64,000 bases of DNA. Origin: Acidobacteriota bacterium (lineage in GTDB: Bacteria; Acidobacteriota; Terriglobia; UBA7540). The position numbers were made by a program, and so were the translations under genes. The notes under the pieces were generated by a model, which ran no database searches, was not told the DNA's origin, and was given only the letters and a program-made list of their open reading frames with translations. Location of the stretch: assembly GCA_902812465.1 (NCBI GenBank), contig CADDZE010000007.1:1-64000 (forward strand), in the 5' to 3' direction. The number at the start of each line of letters is the position of its first letter. Position 1 is the first letter of the stretch. Below, in pieces: positions 1-8,872 of this stretch.

Positions 1-1
1 G

Positions 2-2875
2 CGACGGGATTTGATCATCGATCCGGTGCTGCTCTACTCGACGTACCTGGGGGGGAGCGGTGGGGACGTGGCGTATGGCCTTGCCGTCGACAGTTCCGGC
101 AATACCTACATCGCTGGGATCACCAACTCGACCGATTTCCCGACCACCTCTGGTGTCAAGCAGACGAAGAGCGGTGGCGCCGGCGACGCCTTTGTGACGA
201 AGCTCAATTCCACTGGCACAGCGCTGGTTTGGTCAACCTATCTGGGCGGCTCGGGAGCGGATAGTGCCGCCAGTGTGGCGATTGATTCCGCGGGCGATGT
301 GTTTGTCACCGGCACGACCAACTCGGCCGACTTTCCTGTTGCCCCCAATTCGGCACAATCGCAAGCCTTTCAAGCCGTCTATGGCGGCCAGGGCGATGCC
401 TTCGTCGCGGAGCTTTCCAGCAACGGTGCTTCTCTGGTGTACTCGTCCTACCTGGGCGGGAGCGGCGCGGACTTCGGCCAGGCCATCGTCGTCGACTCCA
501 CGGGTAACGCTTATGTGACCGGCTCAACGCAGTCCGCGGATTTTCCGATTCCGCCAGGAACGACGCCCTATCAGTCAACCCTGCAGGGCGCATCCGACGC
601 GTTCGTGGCCAAGGTCAATTTCTCCGGCACGGCCCTGGTCTACTCGACTTACCTTGGGGGGTCGCAGGCCGATACAGGCCAGGGCATCAAGGTGGATAGT
701 GCGGGGAACACTTATGTGAGCGGGTACACATTTTCGACGGATTTTCCGACGCTGAACCCGATCTACGGTTCGAACGCTGGCGACGCGGACGCGTTCGTCA
801 CCGAGGTTAACCCGAGTGGCTCCGGTTTGGTTTTCTCCACCTACCTCGGCGGCCAGGGACGCGATCGTGCCTTTGGACTAGCTCTCGACAGCACCGGTAT
901 TTACGTCGCCGGTGACACTCAGTCCGCGGATTTTCCCCTCACACCGGGTGTGTTTCAGAGCACTTACAGCGGCAATGGCGACGCTTTTGTCGCCAAGCTG
1001 AGCCCTTCCGGCACGACCCTGCTTTACTCGACCTTCATCGGAGGCAGCGGCGTCGACCAGGCCAACGGGATTGCAGTTGATTCGTCCGGGAACGCGGCCG
1101 TGGTAGGTTTTACTCAGTCCAGCAACTTTCCCACGGTGAATCCCCTGCAATCCATTTTGGGGCTCACCGGCGGTGGCTCGTGCGGAGCGAACCCTTGCGC
1201 GGACGCCTTTGTCGTCAAGCTCAACGCTTCGGGCAGCCAGGCTGCCTATTCGACCTATCTGGGCGGCAGTGGAGCCGACTTTGGCCAGGCAGTAGCGGTG
1301 GACAGCTCGGGCGATCCTTACGTGGCTGGCAGCACTTCCTCTAACAATTTCCCCGCGGTCGCCGGGGCCTACCAGGGAACTCTTGCCGGGGTGGCCGGCA
1401 ATGCTTTTGTAGCGAAGATTGATCCGGCGGATTCGCCCGCTATCGCCCTCTCTCCGTCCAAACTCAATTTCGGAAACCAGACAATCAACGTGAAGAGTCC
1501 CGCTCTCGCGGTTACTGTCATCGACGCCGGCAGCGCGCCTCTGACTATTACCTCCATTACGCCGCCCAGCAGTAATTTTGCCGAAACGGACAATTGCATT
1601 GGCACAGTAGCGCCGCGGGGCGGCACTTGTACCATCAACGTGACGTTCACCCCAACGTCGACCGGCGCGGTGACTGACCGGTTTTCCATCGCCGACAACG
1701 CGGCCAACAGCCCACAGACCTTCACCGTGACCGGTACAGGAGTGACCCAAGCCACCTCGGTTACGCTGGCACCGACCAGCCTGGTTTTCGGCAATCAGAT
1801 GGTGGGAACGGTCAGCGCGGCACAGATGGTGACCATTACCAACACAGGTTCCGCCACGCTCGACATCACTTCCATCAGTACCAGCGGCGATTTCTCCCAG
1901 ACTAACACTTGCTCAGCTCTCAACAACGTGCTCAATCCTGGCCAGAGTTGCTCAGTGAGCGTGACGTTTGCACCCACGGCCACCGGCAGTCGAACCGGCA
2001 GCCTGACCGTCAGTGACAACGCTACCGGCAGCCCGCAGAGCGTGGCCCTGTCGGGAACCGGACTGGCAGTTTTCTCGCTATCTTCCGGTAGCCCGGCGGT
2101 CTCGACGGTCATCGGTTCAACCTCGGTGAACTTTACGGTCTCCGCTACTGCCGCCAGTGGCTTCAGTGGAAGTATTACGCTGTCGTGCCCTACCGGCCTC
2201 ACGTGCACTTTTAGCCCCAGTTCCATATTTGCCGGGCAGAGCAGCACGCTGACCGTGAGCGGGCTTTCTACTTCGACGCCGAATCCCTATAACTTCACGA
2301 TCAGCGGCACCAGCGGATCGCAAACCGCTACGCTCAATCTGACGATTCTCTTTCAAACCTTTACCCTGTCGGTGACCCCTGCGCTCAACACCATCGTACC
2401 CGGGGCCAGCGCCAACTACACGGTGCTGGTGACACCGGTGAACGGCTTCAAGCAGCAGGTTCAGATGAGCTGCACCAACCTACCAGCCGGGGCCACCTGT
2501 TCCTTCTCGCCCTCTGCGGTCACGCCCAACGGATCTTCCCCATCCACGGTGGGGCTCACCATCACAACTACTCAGGCTCTAGGCTTGGGGCGGCGAGTCG
2601 ACCCCCATCCACCCGGCGGCGTTTGGCTGCTTCTGGGCGGTCTCTGGCTAACGTTGTGCTTCGTCGACCGTCGATTCAAGGGACGGCTGGCGCTTGGCCG
2701 GAGCCTCCTCGCCGCGACGCTCCTGCTGGGGTTGCTTCTTGCGGCCAGCTGCCGGGGAATCAGTCCCCACACCTCGCCTACTCCGACCGGCAACTACATC
2801 ATCACGATCACTGGCACGCTCAGCTCGAATCCCGCTGTCCAAGTGACCACAACGGCGGACTTGTCGGTGACGTAG
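2..2875 (+). CDS. SBBP-repeat, HYDIN-like domain exported protein (5' truncated by window)
   Basis: The reading frame is open to the first bases of the window, so the N-terminus is missing; the TTG at 11 is not a convincing start because family members usually carry a long region before the first SBBP repeat. About seven SBBP-type beta-propeller repeats of 55-70 residues follow (each with a YSTYLGG-like start, a VDSxGNxYVxG centre and a DFP end), up to about residue 475. Two HYDIN/ASPM-like Ig domains follow (about 475-575 and 580-685, each with FGNQ and TGTG signatures), then two further Ig-like segments. Two hydrophobic stretches (about 870-885 and 896-913) interrupt the last Ig-like unit. 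Such proteins are common in Acidobacteriota and are presumed to be surface or secreted; no function is established. The call rests on clear repeat recognition. Confidence 0.85.
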   Translation, partial: RRDLIIDPVLLYSTYLGGSGGDVAYGLAVDSSGNTYIAGITNSTDFPTTSGVKQTKSGGAGDAFVTKLNSTGTALVWSTYLGGSGADSAASVAIDSAGDVFVTGTTNSADFPVAPNSAQSQAFQAVYGGQGDAFVAELSSNGASLVYSSYLGGSGADFGQAIVVDSTGNAYVTGSTQSADFPIPPGTTPYQSTLQGASDAFVAKVNFSGTALVYSTYLGGSQADTGQGIKVDSAGNTYVSGYTFSTDFPTLNPIYGSNAGDADAFVTEVNPSGSGLVFSTYLGGQGRDRAFGLALDSTGIYVAGDTQSADFPLTPGVFQSTYSGNGDAFVAKLSPSGTTLLYSTFIGGSGVDQANGIAVDSSGNAAVVGFTQSSNFPTVNPLQSILGLTGGGSCGANPCADAFVVKLNASGSQAAYSTYLGGSGADFGQAVAVDSSGDPYVAGSTSSNNFPAVAGAYQGTLAGVAGNAFVAKIDPADSPAIALSPSKLNFGNQTINVKSPALAVTVIDAGSAPLTITSITPPSSNFAETDNCIGTVAPRGGTCTINVTFTPTSTGAVTDRFSIADNAANSPQTFTVTGTGVTQATSVTLAPTSLVFGNQMVGTVSAAQMVTITNTGSATLDITSISTSGDFSQTNTCSALNNVLNPGQSCSVSVTFAPTATGSRTGSLTVSDNATGSPQSVALSGTGLAVFSLSSGSPAVSTVIGSTSVNFTVSATAASGFSGSITLSCPTGLTCTFSPSSIFAGQSSTLTVSGLSTSTPNPYNFTISGTSGSQTATLNLTILFQTFTLSVTPALNTIVPGASANYTVLVTPVNGFKQQVQMSCTNLPAGATCSFSPSAVTPNGSSPSTVGLTITTTQALGLGRRVDPHPPGGVWLLLGGLWLTLCFVDRRFKGRLALGRSLLAATLLLGLLLAASCRGISPHTSPTPTGNYIITITGTLSSNPAVQVTTTADLSVT

Positions 2876-3076
2876 GACTGAGGCGAAGGTCGGCCCACGT
2901 GGTGGGCGCAGCCGTCGATTCCTCTCAACCGCCCGGTTTGGCCACTACTCGGCGCTTGCTTGGCTGCTGCGCACTGGCGTACGCGAACTGGAGTAAGCCT
3001 GCCGGGTCAATCGAGCTGGAATTAAGCGTGCCGCTGCGCTATTATTACCAGCATCCTACGGGCGGGGGTGGGCAAC

Positions 3077-4549
3077 ATGAAAGAGTATCCGTTAACGCCG
3101 ATGCAGGATCTGCTGCGAGCGGTCACGCGACGCCATTTCTTTAAGCAGGCGGGGTTCGGAATTGGGGCTGCAGCGCTCTCATCGCTGATTAATCGTTCGG
3201 GCTGGGCGGCCGCCACCCCGGCCATGAATGCTGCCAATCCCCTGGCGCCCAAGCCGCCCATGTTTCCCGCCAAGGCCAAAAGCATCATTTACCTCTTCAT
3301 GGCCGGGGCGCCTTCCCAAGTGGACCTGCTGGACTACAAGCCCAAGCTCCAGCAGTACGACGGGCAGAACATCCCCGAGGAGATGCTGAAGGGAGAGCGC
3401 TTCGCCTTCATCCGGGGGACGCCGAAGTTGCTCGGCTCGCCTTACGAGTTCAAGAAATGGGGAAAGTCTGGCGCCGAAATCTCCGAACTCCTGCCACACC
3501 TGGGCGAAATCGCTGACGACATCGCCATCGTTCGCTCCGTGCATACGACCCAGTTCAACCATGCGCCGGCACAGATTTTCATGAATACCGGCTTTCAGAT
3601 TATCGGCCGGCCGAGTATGGGGTCGTGGTTGACTTACGGGCTGGGAAGCGAGTCGTCGGACTTACCCGGCTTCGTCGTGCTGATCTCGGGCGAGAACCAG
3701 CCTGACGGCGGCAAAGCCTGCTGGGGGAGCGGATTTCTGCCCACCGTGTATCAGGGTGTTGAGTTTCGCTCCAAGGGTGATCCTGTCCTGTTTCTGACCA
3801 ACCCGGAGGGCGTGACGCCGCAGATGCGGCGCGAGTCGCTGGATGCACTCAAAAGCCTCAATGAAATGTGCTTGCAGAGTAATGGCGATCCGGAGATTTT
3901 GACGCGCATCGCCTCCTACGAGATGGCCTACCGCATGCAATCGAGTGTGCCGGAGTTAACCGATATTTCGAAAGAGCCGCCGTCCATCCACCAGATGTAC
4001 GGCACGGAACCGGGCAAGAAGTCCTTCGCGAATAATTGTCTGCTAGCACGGCGGCTGGTGGAGCGCGGGGTGCGCTTCGTCCAGCTGTATCATCGTGGGT
4101 GGGATAACCACGGTACGTCAAGCCACGACGACATCGTCAACCGCCTCCCCAGCCTTTGCCGGGAGACCGACCGGGCCGCCGCCGCGCTGGTGAAGGACTT
4201 AAAACAGCGCGGCCTGCTCGAGACCACACTGGTTGTCTGGGGCGGGGAATTCGGACGCACGCCGATGAACGAGGCACGTAATCAGTCCAAGTTCCTCGGG
4301 CGGGATCATCATCCGCGTGCCTTCTCGATGTGGCTGGCAGGTGGCGGCATCAAGCCGGGTGTGACCATCGGAGCGACCGACGAGCTCGGCTACAATCCTG
4401 TCGAAGACCCCATTGACGTTCATGACCTGCACGCCACCATTCTTCACCTTATGGGAATCGATCACACCAAACTCACCTACCGCTTTCAGGGCCGCGATTT
4501 CCGCCTGACGGACGTTTCGGGAAACGTCATCGAGAAGCTGTTGGCGTAG
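3077..4549 (+). CDS. DUF1501 family exported protein (alkaline-phosphatase-like fold)
   Basis: A 490-aa protein with an N-terminal twin-arginine-like signal (RRHFFKQAG at about residues 18-26, then an Ala-rich stretch), so export by Tat is likely. DUF1501 proteins belong to the alkaline phosphatase/sulfatase-like superfamily. The metal-site-like motifs are visible: [10 protein letters not shown] near 80, [12 protein letters not shown] near 335, GGEFGRTP near 385 and [10 protein letters not shown] near 405. ATG 3077 is chosen over GTG 3068 because a G-rich stretch (GGGGGTGGG) lies just upstream at Shine-Dalgarno distance. The usual DUF1549/DUF1553 partner gene of the planctomycete/acidobacterial pairs is absent here. 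The substrate is unknown. A second DUF1501 gene lies at 24560. Confidence 0.85.
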   Translation: MKEYPLTPMQDLLRAVTRRHFFKQAGFGIGAAALSSLINRSGWAAATPAMNAANPLAPKPPMFPAKAKSIIYLFMAGAPSQVDLLDYKPKLQQYDGQNIPEEMLKGERFAFIRGTPKLLGSPYEFKKWGKSGAEISELLPHLGEIADDIAIVRSVHTTQFNHAPAQIFMNTGFQIIGRPSMGSWLTYGLGSESSDLPGFVVLISGENQPDGGKACWGSGFLPTVYQGVEFRSKGDPVLFLTNPEGVTPQMRRESLDALKSLNEMCLQSNGDPEILTRIASYEMAYRMQSSVPELTDISKEPPSIHQMYGTEPGKKSFANNCLLARRLVERGVRFVQLYHRGWDNHGTSSHDDIVNRLPSLCRETDRAAAALVKDLKQRGLLETTLVVWGGEFGRTPMNEARNQSKFLGRDHHPRAFSMWLAGGGIKPGVTIGATDELGYNPVEDPIDVHDLHATILHLMGIDHTKLTYRFQGRDFRLTDVSGNVIEKLLA

Positions 4550-4962
4550 AGCTAGCTGCAGGTGGACCTTCGGTCCCTCATTAGAAGTGTGGGAACCGTG
4601 CCGGGCATGCGCAGTGTGGGTAGCAGCGTACTTCCAGAGATTTCGCCACCCTAACAGCGGACTCGTCTCGCAACTTTGGCGTCGGCGGACGGCCTGAGCT
4701 CGCGACGGGCGAGAAGGTGGAGGGGGAGCTCACTTCCCGCCCTGTCGCAGCTTACTTAGGTTATTCCCAGTGTCTAACGGAGAGGGTGAGATGTCAATGC
4801 CTCTATCGATTCCTGCGGATGGTTCCATTTGGGTTCGTTGAAGCCGGTCTGGCGTGCGGTTGGATCTACCGGCGCGAAGCAAGACTCCCGCCGTTCAAAG
4901 GGGGCATCCAAGGATATCTGGAAGCCCAGGATCGCGGGGAGGCACCCATCCTGACGCAACCT
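4550..4962. other. Intergenic stretch with short hairpin
   Basis: About 410 bases between the DUF1501 gene and the likely start of the YihY-like gene. The only structure seen is a 5-bp hairpin GGACC-TTC-GGTCC at 4564-4576, 15 bases after the stop codon and without a T tract, so at best a weak terminator. An in-frame extension of the downstream gene back to GTG 4717 is open, but its sequence does not resemble the family. Confidence 0.4.
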
Positions 4963-5874
4963 ATGACAGGATCATCGAGGGTCCGCTGGCGCAAGATGCT
5001 GGGGCGTGTGTGGAACAGGATGACCGCCGACCGCGTCACCGGCCTTGCTGCGGAGATGTCCTACTACTTCATTCTGGCCTTCTTTCCCTTCCTGATTTTT
5101 CTCGCGGCCGTGGTTGGCACGCTACCATTCACCGGGCTGTGGACCCGAGTCCTGCAGTGGATCACGCTGTATCTGCCTGACGACTCGCAGCGCGTTGTTT
5201 TCGAGACCGTTGTCGGCCTCATGGCGGGACGAAAGAGCTTTCTTTCAATCGGCCTGCTGGGGACCGTCTGGGCCGCCACGGGCGGGGTCATGTCCTTGAT
5301 ATCCGCCTTAAACCGAATCTACGAGGTTGCCGAGACGCGCAGTTACGGGAGGCGAGTTGCCTTGGCGTTAGTCATGCTCTTGGTCTTGGCCCTCTTCCTC
5401 CTGGCGACTTTCGGGCTGTTGACCGTGGGCGACTGGCTTGACCGCTGGCTCGCCGCGCACTGGGCGCCGGGCCCGGTCCTGGTGCTGTGGCGCGTGGGGC
5501 GGCGGGCCCTTTCGGTGATCCTGATGTCGGTCTGCCTGGCCGTGATCGATCAAGTACTCCCCAACCTCCAGCGCCCCTGGCGCTGGATCCGGCCGGGCAC
5601 CTGGTTCGTCGTGCTGGGATGGTCCGCGGCCACGATGGGGTTCAATTTCTATGTTCAGCACCTGGGCTCGTACGGCAGAACGTATGGCGTGCTCGGCGCG
5701 TTCGTCGTGCTCATGGTATGGACTTATCTGGTCAGCCTGATCGGCCTCATTGGAGCCGAAATCAACTCCGAGCTGGAGAAGATGCGGCAGGAAGCTGCGC
5801 CCGCCAACCAGAAGGCTGCCTCCGAGCGGGGCGCGGGTGGCGCCGTTCGGAGAGTTCTTGGTGGTCACCCCTAG
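4963..5874 (+). CDS. YihY/BrkB-family inner-membrane protein
   Basis: About 303 aa with the start at ATG 4963. The family core begins with the segment DRVTGLAAEMSYYFILAFFP, then FLIFLAAVVGTLPF. Five to six hydrophobic segments follow, with family-typical GLLGTVWAATGGVMSLISALNRIYEV and, near the C-terminus, GRTYGVLGAFVVLMVWTY and GLIGAEINSELEK. YihY/BrkB proteins (once called RNase BN or virulence factor BrkB) are polytopic inner-membrane proteins of uncertain function. The frame is open back to GTG 4717, but the extra 82 residues are unlike the family. No strong Shine-Dalgarno lies before 4963, so the start is uncertain. The stop is 27 bases before the Omp85 gene, suggesting co-transcription with the outer-membrane module. 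Confidence 0.85.
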   Translation: MTGSSRVRWRKMLGRVWNRMTADRVTGLAAEMSYYFILAFFPFLIFLAAVVGTLPFTGLWTRVLQWITLYLPDDSQRVVFETVVGLMAGRKSFLSIGLLGTVWAATGGVMSLISALNRIYEVAETRSYGRRVALALVMLLVLALFLLATFGLLTVGDWLDRWLAAHWAPGPVLVLWRVGRRALSVILMSVCLAVIDQVLPNLQRPWRWIRPGTWFVVLGWSAATMGFNFYVQHLGSYGRTYGVLGAFVVLMVWTYLVSLIGLIGAEINSELEKMRQEAAPANQKAASERGAGGAVRRVLGGHP

Positions 5875-5901
5875 AGAGCAGTGGCGAGTCTGGGATTCCG
5901 G

Positions 5902-8847
5902 ATGGAGCGTAATCTTCCAATCGTTCTAGTGACGGTGCTCAGCGGGGCGCTCCTGACCGGAAGGCTGGCCGAGGGGGAGCTCTTGCAAGCGCAGCAGATT
6001 CCGCCAGCCACAACATATGAGGGACAGCGGGTGGGAAAAGTGGACCTGGCGGTCTGGCCACTCATCAACGTGGAGCCACTGCAGCCGCTCGGCGCCCAGA
6101 AGGCCGGTGAGCCCTATTCGGCCGAACGGGTCCAAAGCGGTGTGGCGGCGTTGCTGGGAACCCATCAGTTCAGCAGGGTGGATGTAGAGGCGAAGCCGGA
6201 GACCCAGGGCCTGCACCCAACCTTCGTGATGGAGCCAGCCTATTACATCGGTCTGGTCCACTTTCCTGGTGCCGAGGAGACGTTTAGCTATTCTCGGCTG
6301 CTTGAAGCGGTCAACTACCCTCTTCAGGACCCCTATGAGCCAAATCGGGTGAAGCAGGGCGCCTCAGCCCTGGAACGTTTCCTCGCCCGCCAGGGCTACT
6401 TTGACGCCCGTGTCAAGGCGGAGGCGTACTTCGATGAGGCTGACCGCCTGGCCAACATCATTTACCACGTCACTTTGAACCGCCGGGCTAAGTTCGGCCC
6501 GGTGCGCATCACCGGCCTGCCGCCGGTTCGGGCGACCGAGCTCGAGAGAGCCCTCCGCTCCTTTCGGGCCCGCCTGCGGGGTGCCGATCTCCGCGCTGGA
6601 AGGCCCTACAGTCCCCAGCGGATCCAGGCTGCAACGCGCTTCCTTCAGGCCTACCTGGCCAGGCAGGGCCACCTTGCCAGCCAAATCCGCCCCGGTGAAC
6701 CCAGATACGACCGGGCTAGCAACCGAGCCGCACTGGAACTGCAGGTCACCGAAGGTCCCAAGGTGCGGGTGCGCGTCGAGGGCGCGCACGTGTCGGATCG
6801 CGTGCTGCGCAAGCTGATTCCCATCTACGAGGAGAATGCCTTTGATCAGGGTTTGGTCGAGGAGGGCGAGCGAAATCTGGTTGCGTATTTTCAGGCCAAG
6901 GGCTTCTTCGATGTGAGCGTCAATCCACAGGTGACTGATGAAGCCTCAGCAATGTCCTTGGTATATCACGTTGATCGCGGAAGCCGGCACCGCGTTATGA
7001 GCGTGCGGCTGACCGGTAACCGACATTTCTCTAACGACGACCTTGCCAGCCAGATACTCGTGAAGCCCGGGCGATTCCTGTCGCGCGGCAAGTTCAGCCA
7101 GGACCTCCTCCGGCGCAGCGCCGACAACTTGACTGCCTTTTACATCGATGAGGGCTTTGCGGACGTTAAGGTGCAACCCCAAGTGATCGATCGCGAGCCT
7201 GGGGTGTATGTGACCTTTGCGATTGCCGAAGGCGAGCGGACCTTGGTCGATTCTTTGCGAATCGAAGGCAACCAGACGCAAAGCCTTGCCACGCTGGCAC
7301 CCGACGGACTCAATCTGAGGCGCGGCCAGCCGTATTCGCGGGCGCGCCTCACCGAAGACCGCAATCAGATCATCGCTAGCTACCTGAACCTGGGCTACCC
7401 CAACGCCGCCTTCCGCTCCACGGTGGTGCCTTTGGCCGGCAATCCTCATCGGGTGGCCGTCACCTATCAGATTGCCGAGGGTCCGCGAGTTCGCGTCGGT
7501 CAGGTGACCTACCTGGCACAGAAGCCTACCCGCAAAGAATTCCTCGAGCGCAACACTCAGGTGAACGTCGGGTCGCCCTTAAGCGAGGGGAAACTTCTCG
7601 AGTCTGAGAGCAATCTGTACAACCTGGGCGTGTTCGATTGGGCCAACGTGTCACCCCGTCGCCCCATTTCCGACCAAAGGCAGGAAGAGGTCGTCGTCCG
7701 AGTGCACGAAGCAAGGCGCAATTCCATCACCTACGGTGTCGGGCTGCAGTCGATCTCGCGAGCCGGTGGCCTTTCCGCTGGGATCGTCGCCCTCCCGGGC
7801 CTGCCCAGCATCGGGTTGCCGCCTCAATTCAAGATCATCGAGAAGAACATTTTCAGTCCGCAAGGCTCGCTGCAATACAGCCGGCTGAACCTGCGCGGCC
7901 TGGGCGAAACCGCCGCGATCGCCACGCTGCTTTCCCGGCTGGACCAGCGCGCCAACGTCACGTATAGCCAGCCTCGCTTGGGCGGCTTGGATTGGAGCGC
8001 GCTGTGGAGTCTTTCGGTTGAGCGCACCACACAGAACCCCCTCTTTACGGCACGCCTGGGCTCCGCCTCCTTCCAGCTCGACAAACCGCTGGACCCGGCC
8101 AAGACCGAGCACCTGCAGCTTCGCTACAGTTTCCAGCGCACCTCCCTCACGCACTTGCTGATCCAAAATTTTGTCGCACCAGAGGACCTTAATGTGCGGA
8201 CCTCCAGAGTGTCCGTCTCCTTCGTGCGCGATACGCGCGACAAGCCCCTGGACGCGCACCGGGGTTTCTACCAGACCGCGGACCTGGGCATCAGTCCGAA
8301 GTTCACCGGCTCCAGCAACAGCCTGGTGCGCTTTCTTGGGCAGACAGCCTATTACCGCGAGGTGAAGCCCTGGATGGTCTGGGCCAATAATGTGCGTCTG
8401 GGCATGGTCAAGGCTTTTGCTGGCAGTCACGTTCCCTTGAGCGAGCGCTTCTTTGCCGGCGGTGCCGACAGCCTGCGTGGGTTCTCCCTGAATGAAGCCG
8501 GCCCTTCTGCGGCCGCGCTGCTTTGCACCAGCGAAGACCTATCCACCTGCACCTACAAGATTCGCGTCCCAGCGGGCGGGCACGAACTATTCATTTGGAA
8601 CTCGGAGGGCCGCTTTGCGCTTCCGCTTAAGAAGGGGTTGGGTGGCGTGATCTTCTACGATGGTGGCAACGTGTACGATCGCATCGGCTTTAGCCGCTTT
8701 TTGACCGATTACTCGAATTCGGCCGGCTTCGGCCTGCGCTACAACACGCCCGTAGGGCCCCTTCGCATCGACATTGGCCGCAATCTGAATCCCGTTCCCG
8801 GGCTGAAGAAGACGCAGATTTTTGTCACCCTAGGGCAGGCGTTTTGA
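5902..8847 (+). CDS. Omp85-family outer-membrane assembly protein with about seven POTRA repeats (BamA/TamA-like)
   Basis: A 981-aa protein with an N-terminal hydrophobic signal (about residues 5-25). Roughly seven consecutive POTRA-like units of 75-90 residues cover about 40-610; each ends in a strand such as VTEGPKVRVRVEG or IAEGERTLVDSLRIEG and holds a GYF/GFF-type helix end (ARQGYFDARV, AKGFFDVSV, DEGFADVKV, NLGYPNAAF). The C-terminal part is the beta-barrel: the L6 motif LRGF occurs near residue 860 in GGADSLRGFSL, and the chain ends in Phe (LGQAF), as outer-membrane barrels do. BamA has five POTRA domains and TamA three, so this is an expanded form. It lies 25 bases before a TamB-like gene, which favours a TamA-like role; a BamA role cannot be excluded. 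ATG 5902 is preferred over GTG 5881. Confidence 0.9.
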   Translation: MERNLPIVLVTVLSGALLTGRLAEGELLQAQQIPPATTYEGQRVGKVDLAVWPLINVEPLQPLGAQKAGEPYSAERVQSGVAALLGTHQFSRVDVEAKPETQGLHPTFVMEPAYYIGLVHFPGAEETFSYSRLLEAVNYPLQDPYEPNRVKQGASALERFLARQGYFDARVKAEAYFDEADRLANIIYHVTLNRRAKFGPVRITGLPPVRATELERALRSFRARLRGADLRAGRPYSPQRIQAATRFLQAYLARQGHLASQIRPGEPRYDRASNRAALELQVTEGPKVRVRVEGAHVSDRVLRKLIPIYEENAFDQGLVEEGERNLVAYFQAKGFFDVSVNPQVTDEASAMSLVYHVDRGSRHRVMSVRLTGNRHFSNDDLASQILVKPGRFLSRGKFSQDLLRRSADNLTAFYIDEGFADVKVQPQVIDREPGVYVTFAIAEGERTLVDSLRIEGNQTQSLATLAPDGLNLRRGQPYSRARLTEDRNQIIASYLNLGYPNAAFRSTVVPLAGNPHRVAVTYQIAEGPRVRVGQVTYLAQKPTRKEFLERNTQVNVGSPLSEGKLLESESNLYNLGVFDWANVSPRRPISDQRQEEVVVRVHEARRNSITYGVGLQSISRAGGLSAGIVALPGLPSIGLPPQFKIIEKNIFSPQGSLQYSRLNLRGLGETAAIATLLSRLDQRANVTYSQPRLGGLDWSALWSLSVERTTQNPLFTARLGSASFQLDKPLDPAKTEHLQLRYSFQRTSLTHLLIQNFVAPEDLNVRTSRVSVSFVRDTRDKPLDAHRGFYQTADLGISPKFTGSSNSLVRFLGQTAYYREVKPWMVWANNVRLGMVKAFAGSHVPLSERFFAGGADSLRGFSLNEAGPSAAALLCTSEDLSTCTYKIRVPAGGHELFIWNSEGRFALPLKKGLGGVIFYDGGNVYDRIGFSRFLTDYSNSAGFGLRYNTPVGPLRIDIGRNLNPVPGLKKTQIFVTLGQAF

Positions 8848-8872
8848 ATTTCACATTCTGAGTGCTGAATCT

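Noticed and set aside
11-1430. Regular repeats at about 200-base spacing
   Set aside because: These are SBBP protein repeats in a single frame, not CRISPR or tandem DNA repeats.
878-1750. Minus-strand open frame opposite the SBBP gene
   Set aside because: It mirrors the repeats of the real gene and has no recognisable motif.
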